From Streptomyces chartreusis (GTDB taxonomy: Bacteria > Actinomycetota > Actinomycetes > Streptomycetales > Streptomycetaceae), in NCBI RefSeq assembly GCF_008704715.1, contig NZ_CP023689.1:930001-994000 (forward strand): DNA of 64,000 bases, written 5' to 3'. The position numbers and the translations under genes are program-made. How positions within the stretch are numbered: the stretch's first letter is position 1; each line of letters opens with the position of its first letter. The notes under the pieces are model-generated. The model saw only the letters and a list, made by a program, of their open reading frames with translations. It had not been told where the DNA came from and did no database searches. Shown piece by piece: positions 1 through 8,269 of the stretch.

Positions 1-794
1 ACGCCGTACGACTCCCCGGTGCCCCTCCCCCGGACCCGTGCGCCGCGCTCCAGTGCCTCCAGGACCTGTGGCGAGGCGAGGCCGGCCGCCGCCTCGCTGA
101 TCAGGCGGTTGCGGCCGTCCAGTGCGACCACCGCCCGCTCCCGTCCCCGCGCGGCCCGCTCGTAGGCGTCGAGCAGTGCCCGTTCCTCGGTACGCGCGCG
201 TGCCCGCAGTTCGGCCTCCACCGCGGCGGCGGCCGCCTCGGCGAGGGCGGCGCCCGGATGCGGCCGGCAGCCCGCCCACAGGGCGCGGGCCACCGTCAGC
301 GTGCCGAGCACCTGCCCCGTCTCCGGGGAGAACAGCGGCACGCTGACCGCGGAGACGTCCTGCCAGACGTCGAGGAAGTGCTCGGGACCGTGCACCTCGG
401 CACGGCGCCGGGTGCGCAGGGCGAGCGCGGCGCTGTTGTGGCCGACCTCCCGCTCGGACAGGTCGGCGCAGGTGTCGTCGCCGGGCGCGCTGCCGGTCGA
501 CCAGAGCACCCTGAGCCGTTCGTCGGTGAGCACGAGCGCGGTGCGGCCGGCGTCGAGGGCGGGGGCGATCCGGGTCAGCGCAGGGCGGGCGGCCTCCAGC
601 AGGGGTGAGTCGGCCGGCTGGGGCGACTCCCGTACGGGGCCGTCGAGATCGGGGCGTACGCCGAAGAAGCGGGCGCGCCGCCAGGCGGCCACGACGTCGT
701 CCGGTACGCCGTCCGGGAGGGGACGCCCCGTCAGGAACCGTTCGCGGGCCTGGCGCAGCGGGGCGAGGGCAGGGGATTGTTCCGCGGTGGTCAT
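1..794 (-). CDS. AcoR-like GAF-type transcriptional regulator, partial
   Basis: The frame runs without a stop from the ATG at 794 to the window edge, giving about 264 residues of the N-terminal part. It opens with a short leader and then the pattern R-FLTGRPLPDGV-DDVVAAWRRAR-FGV, which is the usual start of AcoR/Fis-type regulators. A GAF-like sensor region follows (residues about 60-190: LVLTDERLRVLW, DLSEREVGHNSAALAL, QDVSAVSVPLFSPETG). The C-terminal part, including any HTH, lies outside the window. It is divergent from the aromatic-degradation operon starting at 972, so it probably senses an aromatic compound and controls that operon; this role is inferred from position. A perfect inverted repeat at 883-899 lies between them. 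Confidence 0.75.
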   Translation of the reverse strand, partial: MTTAEQSPALAPLRQARERFLTGRPLPDGVPDDVVAAWRRARFFGVRPDLDGPVRESPQPADSPLLEAARPALTRIAPALDAGRTALVLTDERLRVLWSTGSAPGDDTCADLSEREVGHNSAALALRTRRRAEVHGPEHFLDVWQDVSAVSVPLFSPETGQVLGTLTVARALWAGCRPHPGAALAEAAAAAVEAELRARARTEERALLDAYERAARGRERAVVALDGRNRLISEAAAGLASPQVLEALERGARVRGRGTGESYG

Positions 795-882
795 GGCGCC
801 CTCACCGTATCCGGGGCGTCGCACAGCCGGCGACGGCGGGTCGCCCCGCTCCCGCTCCGTCCCCCGCGGGCGACCGGCGGGT

Positions 883-899
883 TGTCTCGTATTGAGACA
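883..899. promoter_or_regulatory. Inverted repeat, candidate operator of the divergent AcoR-like regulator
   Basis: TGTCTC (883-888), five-base spacer GTATT, GAGACA (894-899) form a perfect 6+6 inverted repeat in the 177-bp gap between the regulator and the hydroxylase gene. Fis-type HTH regulators of the AcoR family bind TGT/ACA-flanked dyads of this shape. The assignment as its operator is inferred. Confidence 0.5.
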
Positions 900-971
900 C
901 CCGTGAAGGGCCGCCCCGCTCCATGATCTTGAAGGACCCGGGTCGGTTCTCATCTTCTGGAGCGTTCTGTC

Positions 972-2711
972 GTGCACACCGTCGTCGAGACCGATGTACT
1001 GATCGTGGGCAGCGGCCCGGCGGGCGCGTCGGCCGCGCTGGCGCTGAGCACGTACGGCGTGCCCAACATGGTCGTCACGCGGTACGCGAGCCTCGCGGAC
1101 ACGCCCCGCGCCCACATCACCAACCAGCGCACCATGGAGGTGCTGCGGGATCTGGGCGTCGAGCAGGACGTGATCGCGCGGGCGACGCCCCAGCATCTGA
1201 TGGGCAACACGACGTTCTGCACGAGCCTCGCGGGCGAGGAGCTCGGCCGGGTCCGCTCGTGGGGCAACGATCCGCTCGTGCAGGCCGCGCACGAGCTGGC
1301 CAGCCCGACCCGGATGTGCGACATGCCGCAGCATCTGATGGAGCCGGTGCTGGTGAACGCGGCGATCGCCCGCGGCACCGACTTCCGCTTCAGCACGGTC
1401 TACAAGTCCTTCGTCCAGGACGACTCGGGCGTCACGGTCACCGTCGAGGACCGGCTGCGCGGTGACGAGTACAGCATCCGTGCCCGGTATCTGATCGGCG
1501 CCGACGGCGGACGCTCCCAGGTCGCCGAGGACGCCGGGCTGCCGATGGGCGGTCAGATGGGTGTCGCGGGCAGCATCAACATCGTCTTCGACGCGGACCT
1601 CGGCAAGTACACCGCGCACCGCCCCTCCACCCTGTACTGGGTGCTCGCGCCCGGCGCCAGGGTCGGCGGCATCGGCGCGGGCCTGGTGCGCTGCGTTCGG
1701 CCCTGGAACGAGTGGCTGATCGTGTGGGGCTACGACGTGACGGCGGGCGCCCCCGACCTCACCGAGGAGTACGCCCTTTCCGTCGTACGGCAGTTGGTCG
1801 GCGACGACGAGATCCCGGTGACGATCAAGTCGTCCTCGGCGTGGACGGTCAACGAGATGTACGCCGAGACGTACTCCGCCGGGCGGGTGTTCTGCGCCGG
1901 GGACGCCGTGCACCGTCACCCGCCGTCCAACGGGCTCGGCTCCAACACGTCCGTCCAGGACTCCTACAACCTGGCGTGGAAGCTGAAGCTCGTCCTCGGC
2001 GGGGAGGCCTCGCCGCGGCTCCTCGACACCTACACCGCGGAGCGCGCGCCGGTCGGCAGGCAGATCGTGACGCGCGCCAACAAGTCCATCGCCGAGACCG
2101 CGCCGATCTTCGAGGCGCTCGACGGGCTGTCCCCGCAGACGCCCGAGCAGCTGTGGGCCAACATCGCCGCCCGCAAGGACGCCACCGAGGCCGCCGCGAA
2201 GCAGCGGGCCGCGCTGCGCGAGGCCATCGCCTTCAAGGTGTACGAGTTCAACGCGCACGGTGTCGACCTCAACCAGCGCTACACGTCCGCCGCGATCGTC
2301 CCCGACGGCACGCCGGACCCCGGTTGCGCCCGCGATCCCGAGCTGCACCACCAGCCGTCCTCCTGCCCCGGCGCAAAGCTCCCGCACGCCTGGATCACCT
2401 CCGGGACGCGCACGCTGTCCACCCTCGACACCGTCGGAAAGGGCCGTTTCACGCTGCTCACCGGCATAGGGGGCGAGGCATGGCTGCGGGCCGCCGAGGC
2501 CCAGCCCCTCGACATCGCGACGGTCGTCGTCGGCCCCGGGCAGGAGTACGAGGACCCCTACGGCGACTGGGCCGCCCTGAGCGGGATCTCCGACGGGGGT
2601 GCTCTCCTCGTCCGCCCCGACGGCTATGTGACGTTCCGGCACGCCGACGCGACCGCGGACGCCGAACCGCTGCTCACGGACGCACTGCGGCGAATCCTCG
2701 GGCACGGTTGA
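972..2711 (+). CDS. FAD-dependent aromatic hydroxylase (phenol/resorcinol hydroxylase-like)
   Basis: This is a 579-aa flavoprotein monooxygenase of the PheA/TfdB group. It has a GTG start, the FAD Rossmann motif GSGPAGA at residues about 14-20, and the FAD-phosphate GD motif GDAVHRHPPSNGLGSN around residues 312-327. A thioredoxin-like C-terminal domain is suggested by the TLLTGIGGEAWLRAA stretch. These enzymes add one oxygen atom ortho or para to a phenolic hydroxyl using NAD(P)H. The next two genes encode hydroxyquinol ring cleavage and maleylacetate reduction, so a resorcinol-type hydroxylase producing hydroxyquinol is the most coherent role. The exact substrate is inferred from neighbours, not from motifs. 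It is the first gene of the operon. Confidence 0.85.
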   Translation: MHTVVETDVLIVGSGPAGASAALALSTYGVPNMVVTRYASLADTPRAHITNQRTMEVLRDLGVEQDVIARATPQHLMGNTTFCTSLAGEELGRVRSWGNDPLVQAAHELASPTRMCDMPQHLMEPVLVNAAIARGTDFRFSTVYKSFVQDDSGVTVTVEDRLRGDEYSIRARYLIGADGGRSQVAEDAGLPMGGQMGVAGSINIVFDADLGKYTAHRPSTLYWVLAPGARVGGIGAGLVRCVRPWNEWLIVWGYDVTAGAPDLTEEYALSVVRQLVGDDEIPVTIKSSSAWTVNEMYAETYSAGRVFCAGDAVHRHPPSNGLGSNTSVQDSYNLAWKLKLVLGGEASPRLLDTYTAERAPVGRQIVTRANKSIAETAPIFEALDGLSPQTPEQLWANIAARKDATEAAAKQRAALREAIAFKVYEFNAHGVDLNQRYTSAAIVPDGTPDPGCARDPELHHQPSSCPGAKLPHAWITSGTRTLSTLDTVGKGRFTLLTGIGGEAWLRAAEAQPLDIATVVVGPGQEYEDPYGDWAALSGISDGGALLVRPDGYVTFRHADATADAEPLLTDALRRILGHG

Positions 2712-2830
2712 AAAGACACGGTTGAAAGACACGTTCGAGAGGCACGGCCGGGATGCGTGCGGCTGGGATGAGTGCGACCGATCCGGGCACGGATGGGACG
2801 GGCGCACAGGACGACGAAGAGGGAGCGGAC

Positions 2831-3688
2831 ATGGCGGACGAGCCGACGGTCACCGACGAGGTCGTCGCCGCTCTGCGGGACACCGGCGATCCGCGGCTGC
2901 GGGAGCTGCTCACCGGACTCGTGCGGCATCTGCACGCCTTCGCCCGGGAGACGGGGCTGACGCAGGAGGAGTGGGAGCGGGCGATCGGGTTCCTCACGGA
3001 GACCGGGCAGATGTGCACGGACACCCGGCAGGAGTTCATCCTGCTGTCCGACGTGCTCGGCCTGTCGATGCTGGTGGAGACGATCAACGACCGGCACGGC
3101 CCCGGCACCACCGAGTCGACCGTCCTGGGCCCCTTCCACATGACCGCCTCGCCCGTGCGCGAGCTCGGCGCGGACATCGACCTGGTGGGCGGCGGCGAGG
3201 CGTGCGTGGTCAGTGGGCAGGTGCTGTCCCGGGACGGCACGCCGCTGCCCGGCGCGGTGGTCGATGTCTGGCAGGCCGACGGCAACGGCTTCTACGACGT
3301 GCAGCAGCCGGACGTACAGCCCGCCGGGAACGGCCGCGGCCTGTTCACCGCGGACGACGAGGGCCGGTTCTGGTTCCGTACGTGCGTGCCGAGCCCGTAT
3401 CCGATCCCGACGGACGGGCCGGTCGGCGGGCTGCTGCGGGCCACGGGACGGCATCCCTACCGGCCCGCGCACATCCATTTCATCGCCTCCGCCGCCGGAC
3501 ACGCTCCGGTGACCACGCACATCTTCGTGGCGGGCAGCGACTACCTGGAATCGGACGCGGTGTTCGCCGTCAAGCCGGGCCTCGTCACCGACTTCGCCCC
3601 CGTCGACGACCCGTCCGCGGCAGGCGGGTTCGGCGTGGCCAACCCGTTCCGGCAGGCCCGATTCGACCTCGTGCTGGAGCCGTCGTGA
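2831..3688 (+). CDS. Hydroxyquinol 1,2-dioxygenase (intradiol)
   Basis: This is a 285-aa intradiol dioxygenase. An N-terminal helical dimerisation domain (about residues 1-100) precedes the beta-sandwich. The non-haem Fe(III) ligands are visible: Tyr155 (GFYDV), Tyr190 (SPYPIP), His214 and His216 (RPAHIHF). Hydroxyquinol dioxygenases cleave 1,2,4-trihydroxybenzene to maleylacetate, which fits the next gene. I chose the ATG at 2831 because GAGGGAG lies 5 bases upstream; in-frame ATGs at 2753 and 2768 would give a longer, family-atypical N-terminus. The stop overlaps the next start (GTGA), so translation is probably coupled. Confidence 0.88.
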   Translation: MADEPTVTDEVVAALRDTGDPRLRELLTGLVRHLHAFARETGLTQEEWERAIGFLTETGQMCTDTRQEFILLSDVLGLSMLVETINDRHGPGTTESTVLGPFHMTASPVRELGADIDLVGGGEACVVSGQVLSRDGTPLPGAVVDVWQADGNGFYDVQQPDVQPAGNGRGLFTADDEGRFWFRTCVPSPYPIPTDGPVGGLLRATGRHPYRPAHIHFIASAAGHAPVTTHIFVAGSDYLESDAVFAVKPGLVTDFAPVDDPSAAGGFGVANPFRQARFDLVLEPS

Positions 3689-4767
3689 CGAACGCCCTCG
3701 ACTTCTCCTACGAGAGCCGGCCCGGCCGGGTCGTCTTCCGCGCCGGCGCGGCCGTGTCCGCGACGCCCGGCGAGGTGGAACGGCTCGGGCTGCGGCGGGT
3801 GCTGGTGGTGTGCGGGACGCGGGGCGCGGACACCGCGCGGGCGGTCGCCGACGCGCTCGGTCCGGCCTGCGCCGGGCTGCACGACCGGGCCCGGATGCAC
3901 GTGCCCGCCGAGGTCGCGGACGCCGCCGTGCAGACGGCTCGCGCGGTCGGCGCGGACGGGTGCGTGGCCGTGGGCGGCGGTTCGTCGATCGGGCTGGGCA
4001 AGGCGATCGCGCTGCGCACCGGCCTGCCGCTGATCGCCGTGCCCTCGACGTACTCCGGCTCGGAGATGACCCCGGTGTGGGGCCTGACCGAGAACGGCGT
4101 CAAGCGCACCGGCCGCGATACGAAGGTGCTGCCCCGCAGCGTGGTCTACGACCCCGAACTCACCCTCTCGCTGCCCGTGCCGCTCTCGGTGACCAGCGGC
4201 GTCAACGCGATCGCGCACGCCGTGGAGGCCCTGTACGCGCCGGACACCTCGCCGCTGATCGCGCTGATGGCCGAGGAGGGCGTACGGGCGATGGCGGGGG
4301 CGCTCCCGGCGGTGGCCTCGGACCCGGCGTCGCGTGCGGCGCGCGGGCGTGCCCTGTACGGGGCCTGGCTGTGCGGGTCCTGTCTGGGCGCGACCACCAT
4401 GGGCCTGCATCACAAGCTGTGCCATGTCCTGGGCGGCACCTTCGGGCTGCCGCACGCGGAGACGCACACGGTGGTGCTGCCGTACGCCCTGGCGTACAAC
4501 GCCTCGGCGGCCCCGGAGGCGGCAGCGGCCGTGGCCCGCGCGCTGGACGCGGCCGACGCGCCGACGGCCCTGTGGGAGCTGGCCGGACGCCTCGGCGCGC
4601 CCCGCTCGCTCGCCGAACTGGGCCTCACCGAGGCCGACCTGGCGACCGCGGCCGAGCAGGCCACGAACCAGGCGTACGCCAACCCCCGACCGGTGACGGC
4701 CGACGGCGTGCTCGCAGTGCTGCGGGCCGCCCACGAGGGCGCACCACCGGCCACGGTCGCCGGCTGA
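3685..4767 (+). CDS. Maleylacetate reductase (iron-type alcohol dehydrogenase family)
   Basis: This 360-aa protein belongs to the group-III alcohol dehydrogenase fold. It shows the dinucleotide-binding GGGSSIGLGKA near residue 95 and the family signature PSTYSGSEMTPVWG, followed by a helical metal-site domain with HAVEALYAP, HHKLCHVLGG and PHAETH histidines. Maleylacetate reductase converts maleylacetate to 3-oxoadipate with NAD(P)H, completing the lower hydroxyquinol pathway. The GTG start at 3685 overlaps the dioxygenase stop by 4 bp. The same frame stays open upstream to 2722, but that part only reads antisense-like through the dioxygenase and is not expected to be translated. Confidence 0.88.
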   Translation: MTNALDFSYESRPGRVVFRAGAAVSATPGEVERLGLRRVLVVCGTRGADTARAVADALGPACAGLHDRARMHVPAEVADAAVQTARAVGADGCVAVGGGSSIGLGKAIALRTGLPLIAVPSTYSGSEMTPVWGLTENGVKRTGRDTKVLPRSVVYDPELTLSLPVPLSVTSGVNAIAHAVEALYAPDTSPLIALMAEEGVRAMAGALPAVASDPASRAARGRALYGAWLCGSCLGATTMGLHHKLCHVLGGTFGLPHAETHTVVLPYALAYNASAAPEAAAAVARALDAADAPTALWELAGRLGAPRSLAELGLTEADLATAAEQATNQAYANPRPVTADGVLAVLRAAHEGAPPATVAG

Positions 4768-4833
4768 CCCTCCCCCGAACCCACCCCCCACCGTTCGAAG
4801 TTTCCCCCCACGCCGGAAGAAAAGGTGATCAGC

Positions 4834-5736
4834 ATGCCCCTCGGTCTGCTCAGGAGTCGACGCTCCCGAGGAGCCCCGGGTGTTCCCCTGCCCGTGCCGC
4901 CCGGAGCGGGCGTCGTGGGCCGCGAGGTCGTGGATCCGATGGGGCTGCCGCTGCGCGGCGCCGACGTGACCGTGACCGCGCTGGACTCGCACCAGGTCGT
5001 GGCGTCGGGTACGACGGACCCGTACGGCCTCTTCTTCGCGGCCCTGCCCCCGGGCCGCTACAGCCTCATGATCACGGCCGAGGGCCTGTCGCCGTACCGC
5101 GAACCCCTGGACGTGGTCGCCGATCCGGCCCGGCCCACCGTCCGCGTGCAGCTGGCGTCGGCCCGGCAGCTGGAGCTGCCGACGCCCGGCACCTGGCTGT
5201 TCGACCCGCCGCACACGGCGATCCGGTTCATCGCCAAGCACGTCGGCATGGCCCATGTCCACGGCCGCTTCGAACGGTTCACGGGCGGCATCCGGGTGGC
5301 GCCCGACATGGCCGAGTCGAGGGTGTCCGTGCGGATCGACGCGGCCAGCATCACGACGGGCAACAACACCCGGGACGCGCATCTGCGTTCGGGTGACTTC
5401 CTGGACGTCGAGCGCTACCCGTACATCGACTTCACCAGCACCCGCTTCGCCTACCGGGGCGGCGCCAAGTGGACGCTTCACGGTTCGCTGACCATGCACG
5501 GCGTGAGCCGCTCCGTGGATCTGGACACCACCTACCTGGGTTCGGTCAACGGCGGCTACGGCGAGGAGCTGCGGTGCGCGGCGCTCGCGAAGGCGGAGCT
5601 GCACCGGGAGGACTTCACCCTGAACTGGCGCAGCATGCTGGCCCGTGGCATCGCGGTGGTCGGGCCGACGGTGCAGCTGGAGCTGGACGTACAGGCCATG
5701 TACCGCACCCACGACACCCCGACGCCGCCGGAGTAG
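4834..5736 (+). CDS. YceI-family protein with N-terminal carboxypeptidase-regulatory-like domain
   Basis: The protein is 300 aa in two parts. Residues about 20-110 (GREVVDPMGLPLRGADVTV, TTDPYGLFFAALPPGRYSL) look like a transthyretin-like carboxypeptidase regulatory domain. Residues about 120-295 are a YceI lipocalin-like barrel (FDPPHTAIRFIAKHVGMAHV, NNTRDAHLRSGDFLDVERYP, LTMHGVSRSVDLD). YceI proteins bind long isoprenoid-type lipids. There is no signal peptide, so it should be cytoplasmic. The ATG at 4834 sits 9 bases after AAGG; a GTG at 4825 in the same frame is possible. It lies 66 bp behind the maleylacetate reductase gene and is probably co-transcribed, but its role in aromatic degradation is unknown. 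Confidence 0.82.
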   Translation: MPLGLLRSRRSRGAPGVPLPVPPGAGVVGREVVDPMGLPLRGADVTVTALDSHQVVASGTTDPYGLFFAALPPGRYSLMITAEGLSPYREPLDVVADPARPTVRVQLASARQLELPTPGTWLFDPPHTAIRFIAKHVGMAHVHGRFERFTGGIRVAPDMAESRVSVRIDAASITTGNNTRDAHLRSGDFLDVERYPYIDFTSTRFAYRGGAKWTLHGSLTMHGVSRSVDLDTTYLGSVNGGYGEELRCAALAKAELHREDFTLNWRSMLARGIAVVGPTVQLELDVQAMYRTHDTPTPPE

Positions 5737-5840
5737 GAGCTGCTCACAGCGGACGGAGGGCGGCTGTCAGACACCTCACACACCGGTTACGAATCGCTCA
5801 ACCTCTGGTTGCGAAGCGGTGATCGGGTGACTATGGGGCT

Positions 5841-6224
5841 ATGACACCGGCCCAACGTGCCATCGAACGACTGCAAGCCTGGCCCGACCTCAGCTCGGGC
5901 CCGGCCGGTTGCGGCACCGGGCGGGCACTGCGCACCGTCCACAGCGAGATCGTGCACTTCCACTCCGACCGGGACGTGGACCTGCATCTGACGGTGCCGG
6001 CCATCCGGCGGCTGCGCGACGATCTTCAGGTCTCCACCGCGATCCGGCTCGTCCCGGATTCGGACTGGGTGACCGTGCACCTCGACTGCGACACGGACGT
6101 CGATCTGCTGATGAGCCTGGTCAGCGCCGCGCTCAAGGCCCATCAGCAGCGGCCCGCCCCCGCCGGGCAGCCGGCGGAGAAGACCTGCAACTTCCGTCGT
6201 GTGACGGTGCTCCCCCGCGGCTAG
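5841..6224 (+). CDS. Small DUF5519/luciferase-domain-like protein
   Basis: The product is 127 aa and soluble. The pattern GTGRALRTVHSEIVHFHSDRD, VDLHLTVPAI, then DSDWVTVHLD and a C-terminal LLMSLVSAALKAH helix matches the small family annotated DUF5519 or 'luciferase domain', whose biochemical role is not known; despite the name it carries no luciferase catalytic domain. The gene is monocistronic, preceded by a 104-bp gap after the YceI gene, and converges on the PPK2 gene with only 6 bp between stops. Confidence 0.65.
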   Translation: MTPAQRAIERLQAWPDLSSGPAGCGTGRALRTVHSEIVHFHSDRDVDLHLTVPAIRRLRDDLQVSTAIRLVPDSDWVTVHLDCDTDVDLLMSLVSAALKAHQQRPAPAGQPAEKTCNFRRVTVLPRG

Positions 6225-6230
6225 GTGCCC

Positions 6231-7124
6231 TCAGCTCCCGTCCGCGGTGTCGTCCTCGCCGGCCTCCAGCAGACCGGCGGCGGCACCGATGATGCGGGGG
6301 TCGGGGGCGCCGACGACCTCCTCGTCCTTGTCGTCGTAGTCGAATCGGGCGAGCACGCTGCGCATGGCCTCGACCCTGGCCCGCTTCTTGTCGTTGCTCT
6401 TCACCACCGTCCAGGGCGCGTGGTCGGTGTCCGTCTCACGGAACATGGCGACCTTGGCGGCGGTGTAGTCGTCCCAGCGGTCCAGCGAGGCCAGGTCCAT
6501 GGGGCTGAGCTTCCACTGCCGTACGGGGTCGACCTGGCGGATGGTGAAGCGGGTGCGCTGCTCGCTCTGGGACACCGAGAACCAGAACTTCACCAGGTCG
6601 ACGCCGTCGTCCACGAGCATCCGCTCGAAGGCCGGGGCCTGCCGCATGAAGCGCCGGTACTCGTCGTCGGTGCAGAAGTCCATCACGCGCTCCACGCCGG
6701 CCCGGTTGTACCAGGACCGGTCGAACAGCACGATCTCGCCGGCGGTCGGCAGATGCTCGACGTACCGCTGGAAGTACCACTGACCGCGTTCCCGCTCGGT
6801 CGGCTTCTCCAGCGCGACCACCCGGGCGCCGCGCGGGTTCAGGTGCTCGGTGAAGCGCTTGATGGTGCCGCCCTTGCCGGCCGCGTCGCGTCCCTCGAAG
6901 ACGATCACGAGCCGGCGGCCGGACTCCTTGATCCAGCTCTGGAGCTTCAGGAGCTCGATCTGCTGGAGCCGCTTGTGCCACTCGTACTCGGGACGCTCCA
7001 TGCGTTCCTGGTACGGGTAGTTCTCCCGCCAGGTGTCCACCGGGCTGCCGTCCGGCCTGATCAGTACGGGGTCGTCCTGGTCGGTGTAGTCGACGCGCAG
7101 CCCTGACAGCAGTTCGGTGTCCAT
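6231..7124 (-). CDS. Polyphosphate kinase 2 (PPK2 family)
   Basis: This is a 297-aa P-loop kinase. Walker A is GRDAAGKGG at about residues 78-86 and Walker B is LFDRSWYNR, and the lid arginines and the DxxKFWFSVS segment are typical of PPK2. The single domain and length fit the group that phosphorylates nucleoside diphosphates with polyphosphate (PPK2 class I); the class is inferred. The start at 7124 (MDTELLSGL) matches family N-termini; the frame remains open upstream to 7571 but there it lies antisense to the AHSA1-like gene. It is a single gene facing away from the next minus-strand gene by 53 bp. Confidence 0.88.
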   Translation of the reverse strand: MDTELLSGLRVDYTDQDDPVLIRPDGSPVDTWRENYPYQERMERPEYEWHKRLQQIELLKLQSWIKESGRRLVIVFEGRDAAGKGGTIKRFTEHLNPRGARVVALEKPTERERGQWYFQRYVEHLPTAGEIVLFDRSWYNRAGVERVMDFCTDDEYRRFMRQAPAFERMLVDDGVDLVKFWFSVSQSEQRTRFTIRQVDPVRQWKLSPMDLASLDRWDDYTAAKVAMFRETDTDHAPWTVVKSNDKKRARVEAMRSVLARFDYDDKDEEVVGAPDPRIIGAAAGLLEAGEDDTADGS

Positions 7125-7177
7125 ACTTCCGCATGGAAGCGAGCGGTTTCGTACGCTCGGCGAACTCCAGACGAAGA

Positions 7178-7657
7178 TCACGTAAACGAAGACGGCGGTG
7201 TGCTCTCCACGAGCCGGGCCAGGTTGGCCAGGGCCATGACTGTGCCGGTCTCGTTGTCCTCGGGGCGCACGACGTCGGGGAGGCCCTCGTGCGCGATCGT
7301 GACGTCGGTGCCGCCGCCCGCGGCGTCGGCCAGGGTGGTCGTCATGGTCATCGTGCCGTGCAGGGCGGGGTCGTCGCTCTCGAACTCGACCTCCTCGACC
7401 ACCAGCTCGTCCGCCACCAGCCGCACGAAGCGGCCGTGGTAGGTGTCGGTCTGCGCGTCCGACTTGCCGGTGCCGGTGGGCAGGTCGTAGACGAGCGAGA
7501 CACGGAACGCCCCGCCTTCCCGGCCGTCGAACTCGTGCACCCGCGCGGTCATGCCGTCCGGTACCCGCCAACGGGACACGGAATCCGCGTCCAGCAGGGC
7601 TCGGTAGACGGCCGCACGCGGGGCGTCGACGTGCCGGGAGACTCGCGTCGAGTTCAT
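7178..7657 (-). CDS. SRPBCC/AHSA1-like domain protein
   Basis: This 159-aa protein has the START/Bet v1-like fold of the AHSA1 family. The N-terminal VSRHVDAPRAAVYRALLDAD, the W in SRWRVPDGM, the FDGREGGAF turn, the central strands YHGRFVRLV and VEFESDDP, and the C-terminal amphipathic helix GTVMALANLARLVEST are all family-typical. Members bind small hydrophobic ligands in a cavity; this one has no assignable ligand. It lies upstream of and in the same direction as PPK2 and may be co-transcribed with it. Confidence 0.82.
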   Translation of the reverse strand: MNSTRVSRHVDAPRAAVYRALLDADSVSRWRVPDGMTARVHEFDGREGGAFRVSLVYDLPTGTGKSDAQTDTYHGRFVRLVADELVVEEVEFESDDPALHGTMTMTTTLADAAGGGTDVTIAHEGLPDVVRPEDNETGTVMALANLARLVESTPPSSFT

Positions 7658-7718
7658 GGGCTCACGATAGTGGCGGCGCGGGCGACGGCAGTCGGCCTCC
7701 GCCGGTTCCGGGCCCCGG

Positions 7719-8159
7719 TCACCCGCCCGCGTCGGGCGCCTCCCACTGGGCCAGCGCGCGCATCGCCGCCGCGGTCTGTGCGAACCCGTCCTCCCCGAGC
7801 AGCGCCCGTGCCTCGGCGTTGAAGCGGTCGACCTCCGGTTGCGCGGCGTCGAGCGCGGCGGCGCCCTCTTCGGTCAACTCCAGCACCACAGCCCGGTGTT
7901 CACGCGGATGCGCCCGTCTGGCGACCAGGCCGGCCGCGGTGAGCCGGCCGACCAGTCCGGTGACGGCGGACTCGCGCAGCCCGAGGACCCGGGCCAGCCC
8001 CTGCTGGGTGATGCCGGGCTCGTCGCGAACCGCGTACAGCGCGCCGAGTTGGGCCGTGGTGATCCCGGCGGCGGCCACCAGTCGCCGGTCGGAGGCGACG
8101 CGCAGCTGGTGTGCCGCGCGCTGGAGCAGGAAGTACAGACGCTGATCGGGCTCGGACAT
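7719..8159 (-). CDS. MarR-family transcriptional regulator
   Basis: This is a 146-aa winged-helix repressor. It has helix 1 RLYFLLQRAAHQLRVASDR, the HTH ITQQGLARVLGLRESAVTGLVGRL, the wing AHPREHRAVVLELTEEG and a C-terminal dimer helix. The start at 8159 (MSEPDQ) gives the usual MarR length; an upstream in-frame ATG at 8201 would run into the palindrome at 8197-8218. It is divergent from the amidohydrolase gene with that palindrome between them, so it very probably represses both genes and responds to a ligand related to the hydrolase substrate (inferred). Confidence 0.88.
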   Translation of the reverse strand: MSEPDQRLYFLLQRAAHQLRVASDRRLVAAAGITTAQLGALYAVRDEPGITQQGLARVLGLRESAVTGLVGRLTAAGLVARRAHPREHRAVVLELTEEGAAALDAAQPEVDRFNAEARALLGEDGFAQTAAAMRALAQWEAPDAGG

Positions 8160-8196
8160 GGACCGATGTTGACAGACCCGACGGGGCGGCGCCATG

Positions 8197-8218
8197 CTCA
8201 CTTCACTGGTGAAGTGAG
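8197..8218. promoter_or_regulatory. 22-bp palindrome, probable MarR operator
   Basis: CTCACTTCAC (8197-8206), centre TG, GTGAAGTGAG (8209-8218): two perfect 10-base arms. It sits 38 bp from the MarR start and 51 bp from the amidohydrolase start, the classical layout of an autoregulated divergent MarR operator. Confidence 0.75.
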
Positions 8219-8269
8219 GTCGTGCGCGGGACTCCGCGCTCCCGCGCCCGCGCAGAGAGGCCGCCCCCC

